Shown here in pieces: positions 17,603-29,193 of a stretch of DNA of 64,000 nt (position 1 is its first letter; each line of letters starts with the position of its first letter). The stretch spans positions 1 to 64,000 of the forward strand of contig JAKFEY010000002.1 of the NCBI GenBank assembly GCA_036675475.1. The letters run 5' to 3'. This DNA comes from JALYRV01 sp036675475 (lineage in GTDB: Bacteria > Acidobacteriota > Vicinamibacteria > Vicinamibacterales > SCN-69-37). The notes under the pieces are model-generated. The model saw only the letters and a program-made list of their open reading frames with translations. It was not told where the DNA came from and ran no database searches. Position numbers and translations under genes: made by a program.

Positions 17603-18036
17603 CGAGCGAGACGCAAGGCCGTCCCGAGCGCACCCGCGCGCGGGAAGCGGCGCTGCAGCTGCTCTATCGCGCGGAAGTGGGCCGCCTCGACGTTGAGGCG
17701 GCCGTGCGGGAGTACTGGGAAGAAGCGGGCGAGTATCTGGAGGGCGCGGTCGAGTACAGCGTGCGTGCGTTTGCCGAAGCGTTGTTTCACGGCGTGCGCG
17801 CGGAACAGGAGGCGCTCGACGCGCGCATTTCGGCGGCGCTCACGAACTGGCGGCTCGAGCGCGTGGCGCTGATCGATCGCCTCATTCTGCGCCTGGCGGC
17901 CTTCGAGCTGGGGCGCGCGAGCGATCCGCCGGCGGTCATCATCGACGAGGCGCTGGAACTGGCGCGCCGCTTTGGCGGCGATGACTCGGTGCGGTTCGTC
18001 AACGGCGTCGCCGACGCCATCAGAAAAAGGTTGTAG
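17599..18036 (+). CDS. nusB: Transcription antitermination factor NusB
   Basis: NusB binds boxA RNA with NusE/S10 and promotes rRNA antitermination. The 145-residue all-helical protein has the typical RAREAALQLLYRAEVG N-terminus, DRLILRLAAFEL, and the C-terminal VIIDEALELARRFGGDDSVRFVNGVADAI. The GTG start overlaps ribH. The stop TAG is part of the GTAG that heads a REP palindrome (18033-18056). Confidence 0.95.
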   Translation: MTSETQGRPERTRAREAALQLLYRAEVGRLDVEAAVREYWEEAGEYLEGAVEYSVRAFAEALFHGVRAEQEALDARISAALTNWRLERVALIDRLILRLAAFELGRASDPPAVIIDEALELARRFGGDDSVRFVNGVADAIRKRL

Positions 18037-18077
18037 GCCGGAGCTTTAGCTCCGGCATCAGAAGCTTTAGCTCCGGC
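18033..18077 (+). repeat. REP palindrome plus partial copy between nusB and lysS
   Basis: GTAG (18033-18036, supplying the nusB stop) precedes the perfect 20-bp palindrome GCCGGAGCTTTAGCTCCGGC (18037-18056). A second, partial copy (AAGCTTTAGCTCCGGC) follows to 18077. The lysS ATG lies 5 bases later, so the element occupies the position of the ribosome binding site. Confidence 0.85.
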
Positions 18078-18082
18078 ATTCC

Positions 18083-19609
<1,527 letters not shown>

Positions 19610-19675
19610 GCCAGAGGCCAGCGGCCAGAGGCCAGAGGCCAGGGGCCAGAGGCGAGAGGCCAGGGGCCAGAGGCG
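19610..19675 (+). repeat. Direct word array (GGCCAGA), left flank of the four-helix-bundle gene
   Basis: About nine copies of the 7-base word GGCCAGA, with variants GGCCAGC, GGCCAGG and GGCGAGA, start at the lysS stop codon. An inverted counterpart (TCTGGCC) lies at 20098-20134 on the other side of the gene at 19692-20057. Confidence 0.85.
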
Positions 19676-19691
19676 CGCAATCCCCGCTGCG

Positions 19692-20057
19692 TTAGTCACG
19701 AAGCTGTCGGAGCGATTTGATCAGTTTCTCCAACATGCGGCGAGCTTCGAGTGCGCAGTGTCTGCCTTCAGCCGCAGCGTCTGCGGTGAGGAAGCCGAGC
19801 CGCGCAGCGACGTGGAGCAAGTACTCCGTTTCGGCCGATGATCCAAACGCGATGTCCAGGAAGCGGATGTAGTCGCGACGGCTGTCGCGTGCGCATCCTT
19901 CGACGATATTTGTTGGTACAGAAAGACTTGCCCGCCGCAGTTGCGCGCGCAGGCCGAACCGCTCGTCTGCCGGAAAAGTTCCGGTCAGACGATAGACTAG
20001 GACAGCGAGTTCGTCAGATTTGTGGAACACGGTGAGCTTCAAATGATCGCGACCCAT
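19692..20057 (-). CDS. Four-helix-bundle protein (S23/IVP family)
   Basis: The 121-residue helical protein shows the family pattern: FHKSDELAVLVYRLTGTFP, LRAQLRRASLSVPTNIVEGC, DYIRFLDIAFGSSAETEYLL and ARLGFLTADAA. Relatives are encoded in intervening sequences of 23S rRNA genes and include the Avd accessory protein of diversity-generating retroelements; the general function is unknown. GGAGG lies 5 bases before the ATG. It is the only - strand gene between 9020 and 63093. It is flanked by inverted 7-base word arrays (19610-19675 and 20098-20134), so it looks like an inserted cassette between lysS and lolC/E. Confidence 0.88.
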   Translation of the reverse strand: MGRDHLKLTVFHKSDELAVLVYRLTGTFPADERFGLRAQLRRASLSVPTNIVEGCARDSRRDYIRFLDIAFGSSAETEYLLHVAARLGFLTADAAAEGRHCALEARRMLEKLIKSLRQLRD

Positions 20058-20097
20058 GGAGACCTCCGGCGCCGGGCACAGGCATGCGCCGTACCAG

Positions 20098-20134
20098 CGG
20101 GCCCCTGGCCTCTGGCCTCTGGTCTCTGGCCCGT
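20098..20134 (-). repeat. Direct word array (TCTGGCC), right flank of the four-helix-bundle gene
   Basis: About five copies of TCTGGCC or CCTGGCC, the reverse complement of the array at 19610-19675. It ends 9 bases before the ATG of lolC/E. Confidence 0.8.
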
Positions 20135-20143
20135 CGGAGCCGG

Positions 20144-21370
20144 ATGTCGTTAGAACTCTTCATCGCCCTCCGCTATCTGCTCGCGCGGCGGAAGCAGGCG
20201 TTCATTTCGCTCATCTCCCTGATCTCCACGCTTGGTGTCGGCGTCGGTGTGATGGCGCTCATCATCGCGCTCGCGCTGATGACGGGGCTGCAGCAGGAGC
20301 TGCGCGATCGCATCGTCGGATCTACGGCGCACATTTATGCGTTCCGCATCGGCGGCGGAATTGAAGATCCTGCAGCGGAGTTGCAGAAACTGGAATCGCA
20401 GCCGGGCGTGCTTGGCGCGGCGCCGGTGGTGATGGGGAAGGCGATCCTGCAGAGCGCCGACGGATCGCAGTTCATTACGCTCAAAGGGATCGATCCGGCG
20501 CTCGAGCCGCGCGTCACTGAAGTGAGCCGGTCGATGCGGCAGGGCGAGCTCGCGGCGCTGTCGAACCGGTCTGAAGACGATCCCGACGGCATCGTCATCG
20601 GCGAAGATCTGGCGGCGGGATTGCGCGTGACGGTCGGCGACCACGTGAGCCTGCTCGTGCCGGAAGGCACGCTGACGCCCGGCGGGATGGTGAACCTGCC
20701 GCGCACGTTCAAGGTCGTCGGCATCTACCGGCTCGGCCTGTTCGAGTTCGACGCCGCGTACGGCTTCATCCACCTCGACGTCGCGACGCGCATCCTGAAG
20801 AAGTTCGGGCCCGACTACATCGAGCTGCGCGCGGCGGACATGTTCGAGGCGCCGTCGCTGGCCCGCCGGCTGGAGCAGACGCTCGGCCCGCAATATCAGC
20901 TGCAGGACTGGTCCGAGATGAACAGCTCGCTGTTCTCGGCGTTGTGGCTCGAGAAGATGGCGATCTCGATCACGATCGGGCTGATCGTAATGGTCGCGGC
21001 GCTCAACATCATCGCGTCGCTGATTCTGCTGGTGATGGAAAAGAGCCGCGACATCGCGATTCTGAAGACGATGGGGTGCTCGAAGCAGCGGATTCGCACC
21101 ATCTTCATGCTGCAGGGGCTGGTGATCGGCGTCATCGGGACGGCGATCGGCGCGGCGCTCGGGCTCGCGGTGTGCTTCGTCGCCGACCGCTACAAGCTGA
21201 TTCAGATTCCCATCGACGTCTACCAGATCTCCTACGTGCCGTTCACCGTCGAGGTATCGGACCTGCTTGCCGTGGTCGCCGCCTCGATCGTGATCTGCTT
21301 CGTCGCCACGATCTATCCGTCACGCCAGGCCGCGAAACTCGATCCGGCCCAGGCGTTGAGGTACCAGTGA
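20144..21370 (+). CDS. lolC: Lipoprotein-release ABC permease LolC/LolE
   Basis: This inner-membrane permease releases outer-membrane lipoproteins to the LolA carrier. The 408 residues have the N-terminal ELFIALRYLLARRKQAFIS, a first membrane helix, a large periplasmic MacB-like domain (about 45-265) and three C-terminal helices. Between them lies EKSRDIAILKTMGCSKQRI, the FtsX-family coupling motif. It ends SRQAAKLDPAQALRYQ, typical of the family. The ATG at 20144 is preferred over an upstream in-frame start that lies in the word array. LolD follows. Confidence 0.94.
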   Translation: MSLELFIALRYLLARRKQAFISLISLISTLGVGVGVMALIIALALMTGLQQELRDRIVGSTAHIYAFRIGGGIEDPAAELQKLESQPGVLGAAPVVMGKAILQSADGSQFITLKGIDPALEPRVTEVSRSMRQGELAALSNRSEDDPDGIVIGEDLAAGLRVTVGDHVSLLVPEGTLTPGGMVNLPRTFKVVGIYRLGLFEFDAAYGFIHLDVATRILKKFGPDYIELRAADMFEAPSLARRLEQTLGPQYQLQDWSEMNSSLFSALWLEKMAISITIGLIVMVAALNIIASLILLVMEKSRDIAILKTMGCSKQRIRTIFMLQGLVIGVIGTAIGAALGLAVCFVADRYKLIQIPIDVYQISYVPFTVEVSDLLAVVAASIVICFVATIYPSRQAAKLDPAQALRYQ

Positions 21371-21377
21371 CGGCAGT

Positions 21378-21424
21378 CAGGCCACAGGCCAGAGACCAGA
21401 GGCCAGGGGCCGGAGCCGGGGGCC
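21378..21424 (+). repeat. Direct word array (GGCCAGA) between lolC/E and lolD
   Basis: About six degenerate copies (GGCCACA, GGCCAGA, GACCAGA, GGCCAGG, GGCCGGA) fill the gap from 8 bases after the lolC/E stop to 1 base before the lolD ATG. The word is the same as at 19610-19675. Confidence 0.75.
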
Positions 21425-21425
21425 T

Positions 21426-22096
<671 letters not shown>

Positions 22097-22118
<22 letters not shown>

Positions 22119-22180
22119 ATTTCCCCGGTTGAGAAACGGCCACCTCAACCGGGGAAATTCAACCGGGAAGAATTTCGGGG
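22097..22180. repeat. Large inverted repeat made of CCGGTTGA words
   Basis: Perfect 24-bp arms (22110-22133 and 22144-22167) are separated by 10 bases. Each arm holds two CCGGTTGA words. Further matching blocks CCCCGAAAT (22097-22105) and ATTTCGGGG (22172-22180) extend the arms. The lolD stop codon is inside the left arm. There is no T-tract, so it is not a classical terminator. Confidence 0.9.
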
Positions 22181-22218
22181 ATTTCTGGCACTACGCTTGC
22201 GCTAGCTGGGTGGCAGCT

Positions 22219-22743
22219 ATGCGTAAATGCCCCATCCGGCTCGCCGTACTTCCCGCGATGCTCATTCTTGCCCTTGGGTCGGCTGCCTGCGGGTCGGCCG
22301 CCTCGCCAACCGGGCCGGGGCCCGTCCCCGCGTCGCTTGGCGCCGGCAACTACTCCCTCATTGTTTTCGGCACCTCCACGTGCCTCAGCGGCACGGGAGG
22401 CGTGGCGTCCACGTCATCGGCTGCGGTGCAGGTGACGCTCAGCTCCACCGCTGCCTCCGATGTGTGGCGCGTCTCGGTTCCGGGGCAGTCGCTGACGGGC
22501 GAGGTCGCGCTCGTCAACGGCCAGCTGCAGGGATGGCTGCGCGGCAGCGCGAGCGCCAACACCGTGCGCCTGGTGACCGGCTCCACGGCAGACGCCGCGA
22601 TTGCCGTCGAAAGCCGTGAGATGCACAACGGCCGCTATCAGGGGCCGGTGCTGGTGGGGACGCCGCGTTACGAAGGCGTTGGCGCGGCCAGCGGCGCCTA
22701 CACGACCTGTTCGGCCAACGCGTTCACGCTGCAGGCGGCCTGA
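22219..22743 (+). CDS. Putative lipoprotein, first paralog
   Basis: The 174-residue product has a type II signal peptide with lipobox LGSAAC. The mature part is predicted mostly beta and includes ASLGAGNYSLIVFGTSTC and a C-terminal TCSANAFTLQAA. I do not recognise the family. It shares the N-terminal xGxYxLxxF and C-terminal CxANxxxL features with the next gene, suggesting duplication. An upstream in-frame start inside the repeat is rejected because the signal peptide begins at 22219 (MRKCPIRLAV). The role is probably at the outer membrane, unknown. Confidence 0.7.
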   Translation: MRKCPIRLAVLPAMLILALGSAACGSAASPTGPGPVPASLGAGNYSLIVFGTSTCLSGTGGVASTSSAAVQVTLSSTAASDVWRVSVPGQSLTGEVALVNGQLQGWLRGSASANTVRLVTGSTADAAIAVESREMHNGRYQGPVLVGTPRYEGVGAASGAYTTCSANAFTLQAA

Positions 22744-22786
22744 TCGCGGCGACTCGAGCCTGACCACCGGCGGCGCGCCGCCGCGC

Positions 22787-22792
22787 TACAAT
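22787..22792 (+). promoter_or_regulatory. -10 box for leaderless lipoprotein gene
   Basis: TACAAT is followed after exactly 6 bases by ATG 22799. No Shine-Dalgarno precedes the ATG. Confidence 0.55.
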
Positions 22793-22798
22793 CGGTGC

Positions 22799-23302
22799 AT
22801 GCTCCGCCGGGCTGCGCCGATTGTTGCCGCCGCACTCGCGGCCGCCGCGTGCGGCGGATCTCCAACCGCGCCGGCGCTCGTGGTCCCCGCACCGTACGTG
22901 CTCACGGCCGGCTCCTACACCCTCAACATCTTTCCGGCCGCATCGAGTCCCTCGGGACCCGTCGTGTGCATGACCGCGGGCAGCGGCGCGGGCACGAGCA
23001 TCGCGATTCCGGTAGAAGTACAGCAGGACGGCCGCACCTGGGCTGCGCGCCCGGCGGCCGGCACGCTCCAGTTGACGCTGGTCGACGTCAGCCCGGCGGC
23101 CTACTACGGCGGGCTGGAGGGATCGTTCACGCTCGGCGGCACGACGATCACCGCCGGATCGAGCGGCGAACCGGCCTATGTATTCGCCCTCACCCTGGGC
23201 GCGTCGCTGCTCACCGGGCCCATCGACGGCGCCGTCGTCTACACCAGCGGCGGCTCCCAGTCGTCGTGCAATGCCAACAGCTGGTCGCTGGTCCGCCGCT
23301 GA
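22799..23302 (+). CDS. Putative lipoprotein, second paralog
   Basis: The 167-residue product starts MLRRAAPIVAAALAAAACGG, a lipoprotein signal peptide with the acylated Cys at residue 18. The mature part resembles the preceding gene (LTAGSYTLNIFPA near the start, CNANSWSLVRR at the end), and both have two conserved cysteines that may form a disulfide. Function is unknown. Expression is probably leaderless from its own -10 box. Confidence 0.75.
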   Translation: MLRRAAPIVAAALAAAACGGSPTAPALVVPAPYVLTAGSYTLNIFPAASSPSGPVVCMTAGSGAGTSIAIPVEVQQDGRTWAARPAAGTLQLTLVDVSPAAYYGGLEGSFTLGGTTITAGSSGEPAYVFALTLGASLLTGPIDGAVVYTSGGSQSSCNANSWSLVRR

Positions 23303-23339
23303 GGCACCTCAGCCGCCGGGGCATGCGTCGTAGTGCCTG

Positions 23340-23345
23340 TATAAT
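23340..23345 (+). promoter_or_regulatory. -10 box upstream of clpC
   Basis: A perfect TATAAT ends 12 bases before ATG 23358, so the leader would be about 6 bases. No -35 match and no HAIR-like operator are visible. Confidence 0.5.
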
Positions 23346-23357
23346 CAGGTGTATCGC

Positions 23358-25802
<2,445 letters not shown>

Positions 25803-25826
25803 CAACCTGTAAACTTGGACGTTTTG

Positions 25827-25870
25827 CGGGCTGAAGTCCCGGTGCTGCCGGGACTGAAGTCCCGGCCTAC
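25827..25870 (-). repeat. REP palindrome plus partial copy upstream of bamA
   Basis: On the - strand GTAG (25870-25867) precedes the 20-bp palindrome at 25847-25866, GCCGGGACTTCAGTCCCGGC. A partial copy lies at 25827-25842. The pair sits between clpC and bamA and ends 6 bases before the bamA ATG. Confidence 0.85.
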
Positions 25871-25876
25871 AACCAC

Positions 25877-28429
25877 ATGAAATATCGATTTGTCCTCGCG
25901 GCCGCCGTGCTCGTGGCGCTGCCTCCGGCAGTGTCCGCACAAACCACGCCGCCGCCCGCCGCGGCCCAGGCGCCTGCTGTCCAGCAGCAGCCGGCCGCGA
26001 TGCCGCCGGCCGGATCGGGCCCGACCTTCCGGAACCTGTTTCCGCGATGCGAGCCCGACAACGTGTGCCTCGTCGATCCGATGACGTATCTCTATTACAT
26101 CGAGACGCGTCCGAGCGTGCCCAGCCAGAACCGCTGGGTGCCGTGGAGCAACGAGGTGGCCGAGTCGCTGCGGCGCGACTTCAACCGCCTGTGGGCCACC
26201 AACTTCCTCGAAGATCTGTCCATCGAAGTCGTCGACAGCACCTATCCGAATGGCGTGGTCGCCAAAGACGTCATCATCCACATGACCGAGCGTCAGCGGG
26301 TGAAGATCGTCGACTACCAGGGATCGAAGCAGGTCGAGACGAGCGCGATTGAAGAAAAACTGCAGCAGGAGAACATCGTCCTGCGCATCGACACGTTCAT
26401 CGACCCGCCGACGATTCGCCGCGTCGCCGGCATCGTGCGCGATCTCTACGCCGAGAAGGGCTATCAGTACGCCGAGGTCACGCCGGAGATCAAGCCGGTG
26501 GCGGGCGGCCCGAAGCTGGTGCACCTGACGTTCAACGTCACGGAAGGCCCGAAGGTCAAGATTCGCGAGGTCGACTTCGTCGGCAACAGCGCGATCAAGG
26601 ACGGCAAGCTGCGCGGCAAGATGAAGGAGAACAAGGCCAAGGGCTGGCTCTCGTTCGTCACCGGCGGCGGCACCTATCAGGAAGCGAAGTTTGCCGAGGA
26701 CGCGGAGCTGGTCACCGGGTACTACCTGGAGCAGGGCTACATCCGCGCGCGCGTCGGCCAGCCGCAGATTGAAATTCTCGAGGACTCGGAAGACGGCGCC
26801 ACGCGCTGGGTGCGCCTGCGCGTGCCGGTCGACGAGGGCCCGCGCTATCGGGTCGGCCAGTTGTCGTTCGAAGGCAACACGATCATCAGCGACGAGAACT
26901 TCGCCACGCTGTTCAAGCTGAAGCCGGGCGACTGGTACAGCCACAAGAAGTTCATGAAGGGCCGCGAGAAGGCGCAGGAGGCGTATGGCGCCAACGGCTA
27001 CATGGAATTCAACGCCTATCCGGACTTCCCGGATCTGACGGCCGAGGCGACGGCGCCGGCCGCCGCTGTCGAGGGTCAGCCTGCGGCTGCACCGAAGCCT
27101 GCGATGCCGCCCGGCACCGACGTCACCGACGTCATCGTGCGCGTCGAGGAAGGGCCGCAGTACTTCGTCAACCGCATCACCTTCGTCGGGAACACGACGA
27201 CGCGCGACAGCGTCATCCGGCGCGACCTGCGGATCTACGAAGCCGGTGTGTTCAACACCGAGGGCCTCAAGCAGAGCATCCGCCGCATCAATCAGCTCGG
27301 GTACTTCAAGCCGATTGAGGGCAACGAAGGCGTCAACATCGAGAAGGCGCCGGGCGCCGACAACAAGGTCGACGTCACGCTGCGCGTCGAGGAGCAGAAC
27401 CGCAACCAGCTGACGTTCGGCGCCGGCGTGTCGCAGTTCGAGGGCTTCTTCGGCAACCTGTCGTTCCAGACGGCCAACTTCATGGGCCGCGGCGAGACGC
27501 TGTCGATTTCGCTGCAGCAGGGATCGCGCGCCAAGAACTATCAGATTGCGTTCAGCGAGCCGTATCTGTTCGACCGGCCGATCACGGCCGGGGTGGACAT
27601 CTATGTGCGCGAAGTGCGCTACATCGGCCAGTTCACGCAGGCGTCGAAGGGCGGCAACACGGTGTGGGGCTTCCCGGTGGCGAACTTCACGCGCATGTTC
27701 GCCGGCTACAGCTACGAAGACACGGAGCTGAAGGACGTCGATCCGTTCTTCGATCCGAAGGTGCTGGCGCAGTACCTGCTGCTCGGCGACGAGGGCCGCC
27801 GCGTGGTCAGCAAGATCTCGCCGAGCATCGTGCACAACACGGTGGACAATCCGATCTTCGCGAGCCAGGGCAAGCGCTACAGCGCGTCGTTCGATCTGGC
27901 CGGCATCGGCGGCACCGAAAGCTTCTGGAGCACGCGGCTCGAGGGCATCCAGTACGTGCCGCTGTCGCGCCGCATCTCGCTCGGCTTCCGCGTGCAGGGC
28001 GAGTACATCCGCCCGTACGGCGACACCGTGGCGACGGGGCTGCCGATTTACGAAAAGCTGTTCCTCGGCGGCGAGTACAGCGTGCGCGGCTTCGACATCC
28101 GCACCATCTCGCCGCGCGACGCGAGCGGCTTCATCATCGGCGGCAACAAGAGCCTGCTGTTCAACGGCGAGTTCCTGGTGAACGTCGGCGGCCCGGTGCG
28201 GGCGCTGCTGTTCTACGACGCCGGCCAGGTGCAGCCGTCGGGCACGCGGCTGCGGTTCCCCGACTTCAAGACGTCCACCGGCGCGGAAGTCCGCTTCTTC
28301 ATGCCGGTGCTCAACGTGCCGTTCCGGCTGATTTTTGCCTATAACCCGCAGCGCGACGGGATTTTTGACAACCAGCTGCTGCCGCAGAAGAAATTCACGT
28401 TCAAGTTCGCAGTAGGATCAACGTTCTAA
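25877..28429 (+). CDS. bamA: Outer-membrane assembly factor BamA
   Basis: BamA (Omp85) inserts beta-barrel proteins in the outer membrane. The signal peptide ends near PPAVSAQ, followed by a Pro/Ala/Gln linker. Five POTRA-like repeats cover about residues 110-480. The barrel carries the lid-loop motif SVRGFDIRT and ends LLPQKKFTFKFAVGSTF with a terminal Phe. An Ala/Pro-rich insert (TAPAAAVEGQPAAAPKPAMP) lies in the last POTRA region. The gene is followed by skp and lipid A genes, the usual order. The stop begins an AAGACTG word array. Confidence 0.95.
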   Translation: MKYRFVLAAAVLVALPPAVSAQTTPPPAAAQAPAVQQQPAAMPPAGSGPTFRNLFPRCEPDNVCLVDPMTYLYYIETRPSVPSQNRWVPWSNEVAESLRRDFNRLWATNFLEDLSIEVVDSTYPNGVVAKDVIIHMTERQRVKIVDYQGSKQVETSAIEEKLQQENIVLRIDTFIDPPTIRRVAGIVRDLYAEKGYQYAEVTPEIKPVAGGPKLVHLTFNVTEGPKVKIREVDFVGNSAIKDGKLRGKMKENKAKGWLSFVTGGGTYQEAKFAEDAELVTGYYLEQGYIRARVGQPQIEILEDSEDGATRWVRLRVPVDEGPRYRVGQLSFEGNTIISDENFATLFKLKPGDWYSHKKFMKGREKAQEAYGANGYMEFNAYPDFPDLTAEATAPAAAVEGQPAAAPKPAMPPGTDVTDVIVRVEEGPQYFVNRITFVGNTTTRDSVIRRDLRIYEAGVFNTEGLKQSIRRINQLGYFKPIEGNEGVNIEKAPGADNKVDVTLRVEEQNRNQLTFGAGVSQFEGFFGNLSFQTANFMGRGETLSISLQQGSRAKNYQIAFSEPYLFDRPITAGVDIYVREVRYIGQFTQASKGGNTVWGFPVANFTRMFAGYSYEDTELKDVDPFFDPKVLAQYLLLGDEGRRVVSKISPSIVHNTVDNPIFASQGKRYSASFDLAGIGGTESFWSTRLEGIQYVPLSRRISLGFRVQGEYIRPYGDTVATGLPIYEKLFLGGEYSVRGFDIRTISPRDASGFIIGGNKSLLFNGEFLVNVGGPVRALLFYDAGQVQPSGTRLRFPDFKTSTGAEVRFFMPVLNVPFRLIFAYNPQRDGIFDNQLLPQKKFTFKFAVGSTF

Positions 28430-28458
28430 GACTGAAGACCGAAGACTGAAGACACAAG
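28428..28458 (+). repeat. Direct word array (AAGACTG)
   Basis: Four 7-base copies (AAGACTG, AAGACCG, AAGACTG, AAGACAC) begin inside the bamA stop codon and run to 12 bases before the skp ATG. Confidence 0.8.
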
Positions 28459-28469
28459 GACTTGTAGAT

Positions 28470-29075
28470 ATGAAGCTCAGAGCAGGTACTTTCGTGCTGG
28501 CGGCCGTCATCATGGCGGCCCCGGCATTCGCGCAGACTCAGACCCAGACGCCGCCGCCGCCGAAGCCGGCCACGCCGGCCGCGCCCGCCCCGCAGGCGCC
28601 GGCGCCCGTGCCGTTCCCGGAGGGTGCGAAGGTCGCGTTCATCGACTTCCAGCGCATCGCGTCGGAGTCCGAGCTCGGCAAGGCCGCCGCCGGCAAGATT
28701 CTGGACTTCCAGAAGAAGAAGCAGGCGGAGGGCCAGGAGAAGAACAAGCAGCTGCAGGCCATGCTCGACAAGCAGAAGACGCAGGCGTCGGTGCTGAGCG
28801 AGGCGGCCATGAAGCAGCTCGAGCTCGACATCGCGAAGCAGCAGCGCGATCTGCAGTACTTCCAGAACGAGGCGCAGGCCGAGGCCGAAACGCTCAACGC
28901 CGACCTCATGCGCGAGTTCCAGCAGAAGGTGCTGCCGCTCGTGCAGGCCCTGGCCACCGAGCGCGGCCTGCACCTCGTGCTCGACGCGCAGAACTCGGGT
29001 CTCGTGTTCGCGAACCCGGGCCTCGACCTGACGCGCGAAGTCATCACGCGCGCCAACGCGACGCTCAAGAAATAG
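28470..29075 (+). CDS. skp: OmpH/Skp-family periplasmic chaperone
   Basis: Skp holds unfolded outer-membrane proteins in the periplasm before BamA. A signal peptide ends at PAFAQ, followed by a Pro-rich linker absent from enterobacterial Skp. The domain begins VAFIDFQRIASESELGKAA and continues as a long coiled coil (about 75-150, rich in Lys, Gln and Glu). It closes with ATERGLHLVLDAQNSGLVFA and DLTREVI, as in OmpH proteins. The 201 residues are slightly long because of the linker. Confidence 0.9.
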   Translation: MKLRAGTFVLAAVIMAAPAFAQTQTQTPPPPKPATPAAPAPQAPAPVPFPEGAKVAFIDFQRIASESELGKAAAGKILDFQKKKQAEGQEKNKQLQAMLDKQKTQASVLSEAAMKQLELDIAKQQRDLQYFQNEAQAEAETLNADLMREFQQKVLPLVQALATERGLHLVLDAQNSGLVFANPGLDLTREVITRANATLKK

Positions 29076-29179
29076 ACCAGAGGCCAGAGGCCAGAGACCA
29101 GAGGCCTGAAGATGAGCCGCGCGAGCGTTGTCTCGCGCGGCTGAGCCCTAGGGCCTATGGCCCCTGGCCCCTGGCCTGA
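29074..29179. repeat. Inverted word array (CCAGAGG) around a perfect hairpin
   Basis: The left arm (about 29076-29106) has five CCAGAGG/CCAGAGA words starting at the skp stop. The right arm (about 29147-29178) is its inverse (GGCCTATGGCCCCTGGCCCC). Between them lies a perfect 10-bp hairpin, GCCGCGCGAG (29116-29125) with CTCGCGCGGC (29132-29141), without a T-tract. Confidence 0.85.
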
Positions 29180-29193
29180 TAAAGTCACTCCCA

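Noticed and set aside
19610..19675. Possible CRISPR array in the word repeats
   Set aside because: Units are 7-8 bases without spacers, there are no cas genes, and the word varies between sites.
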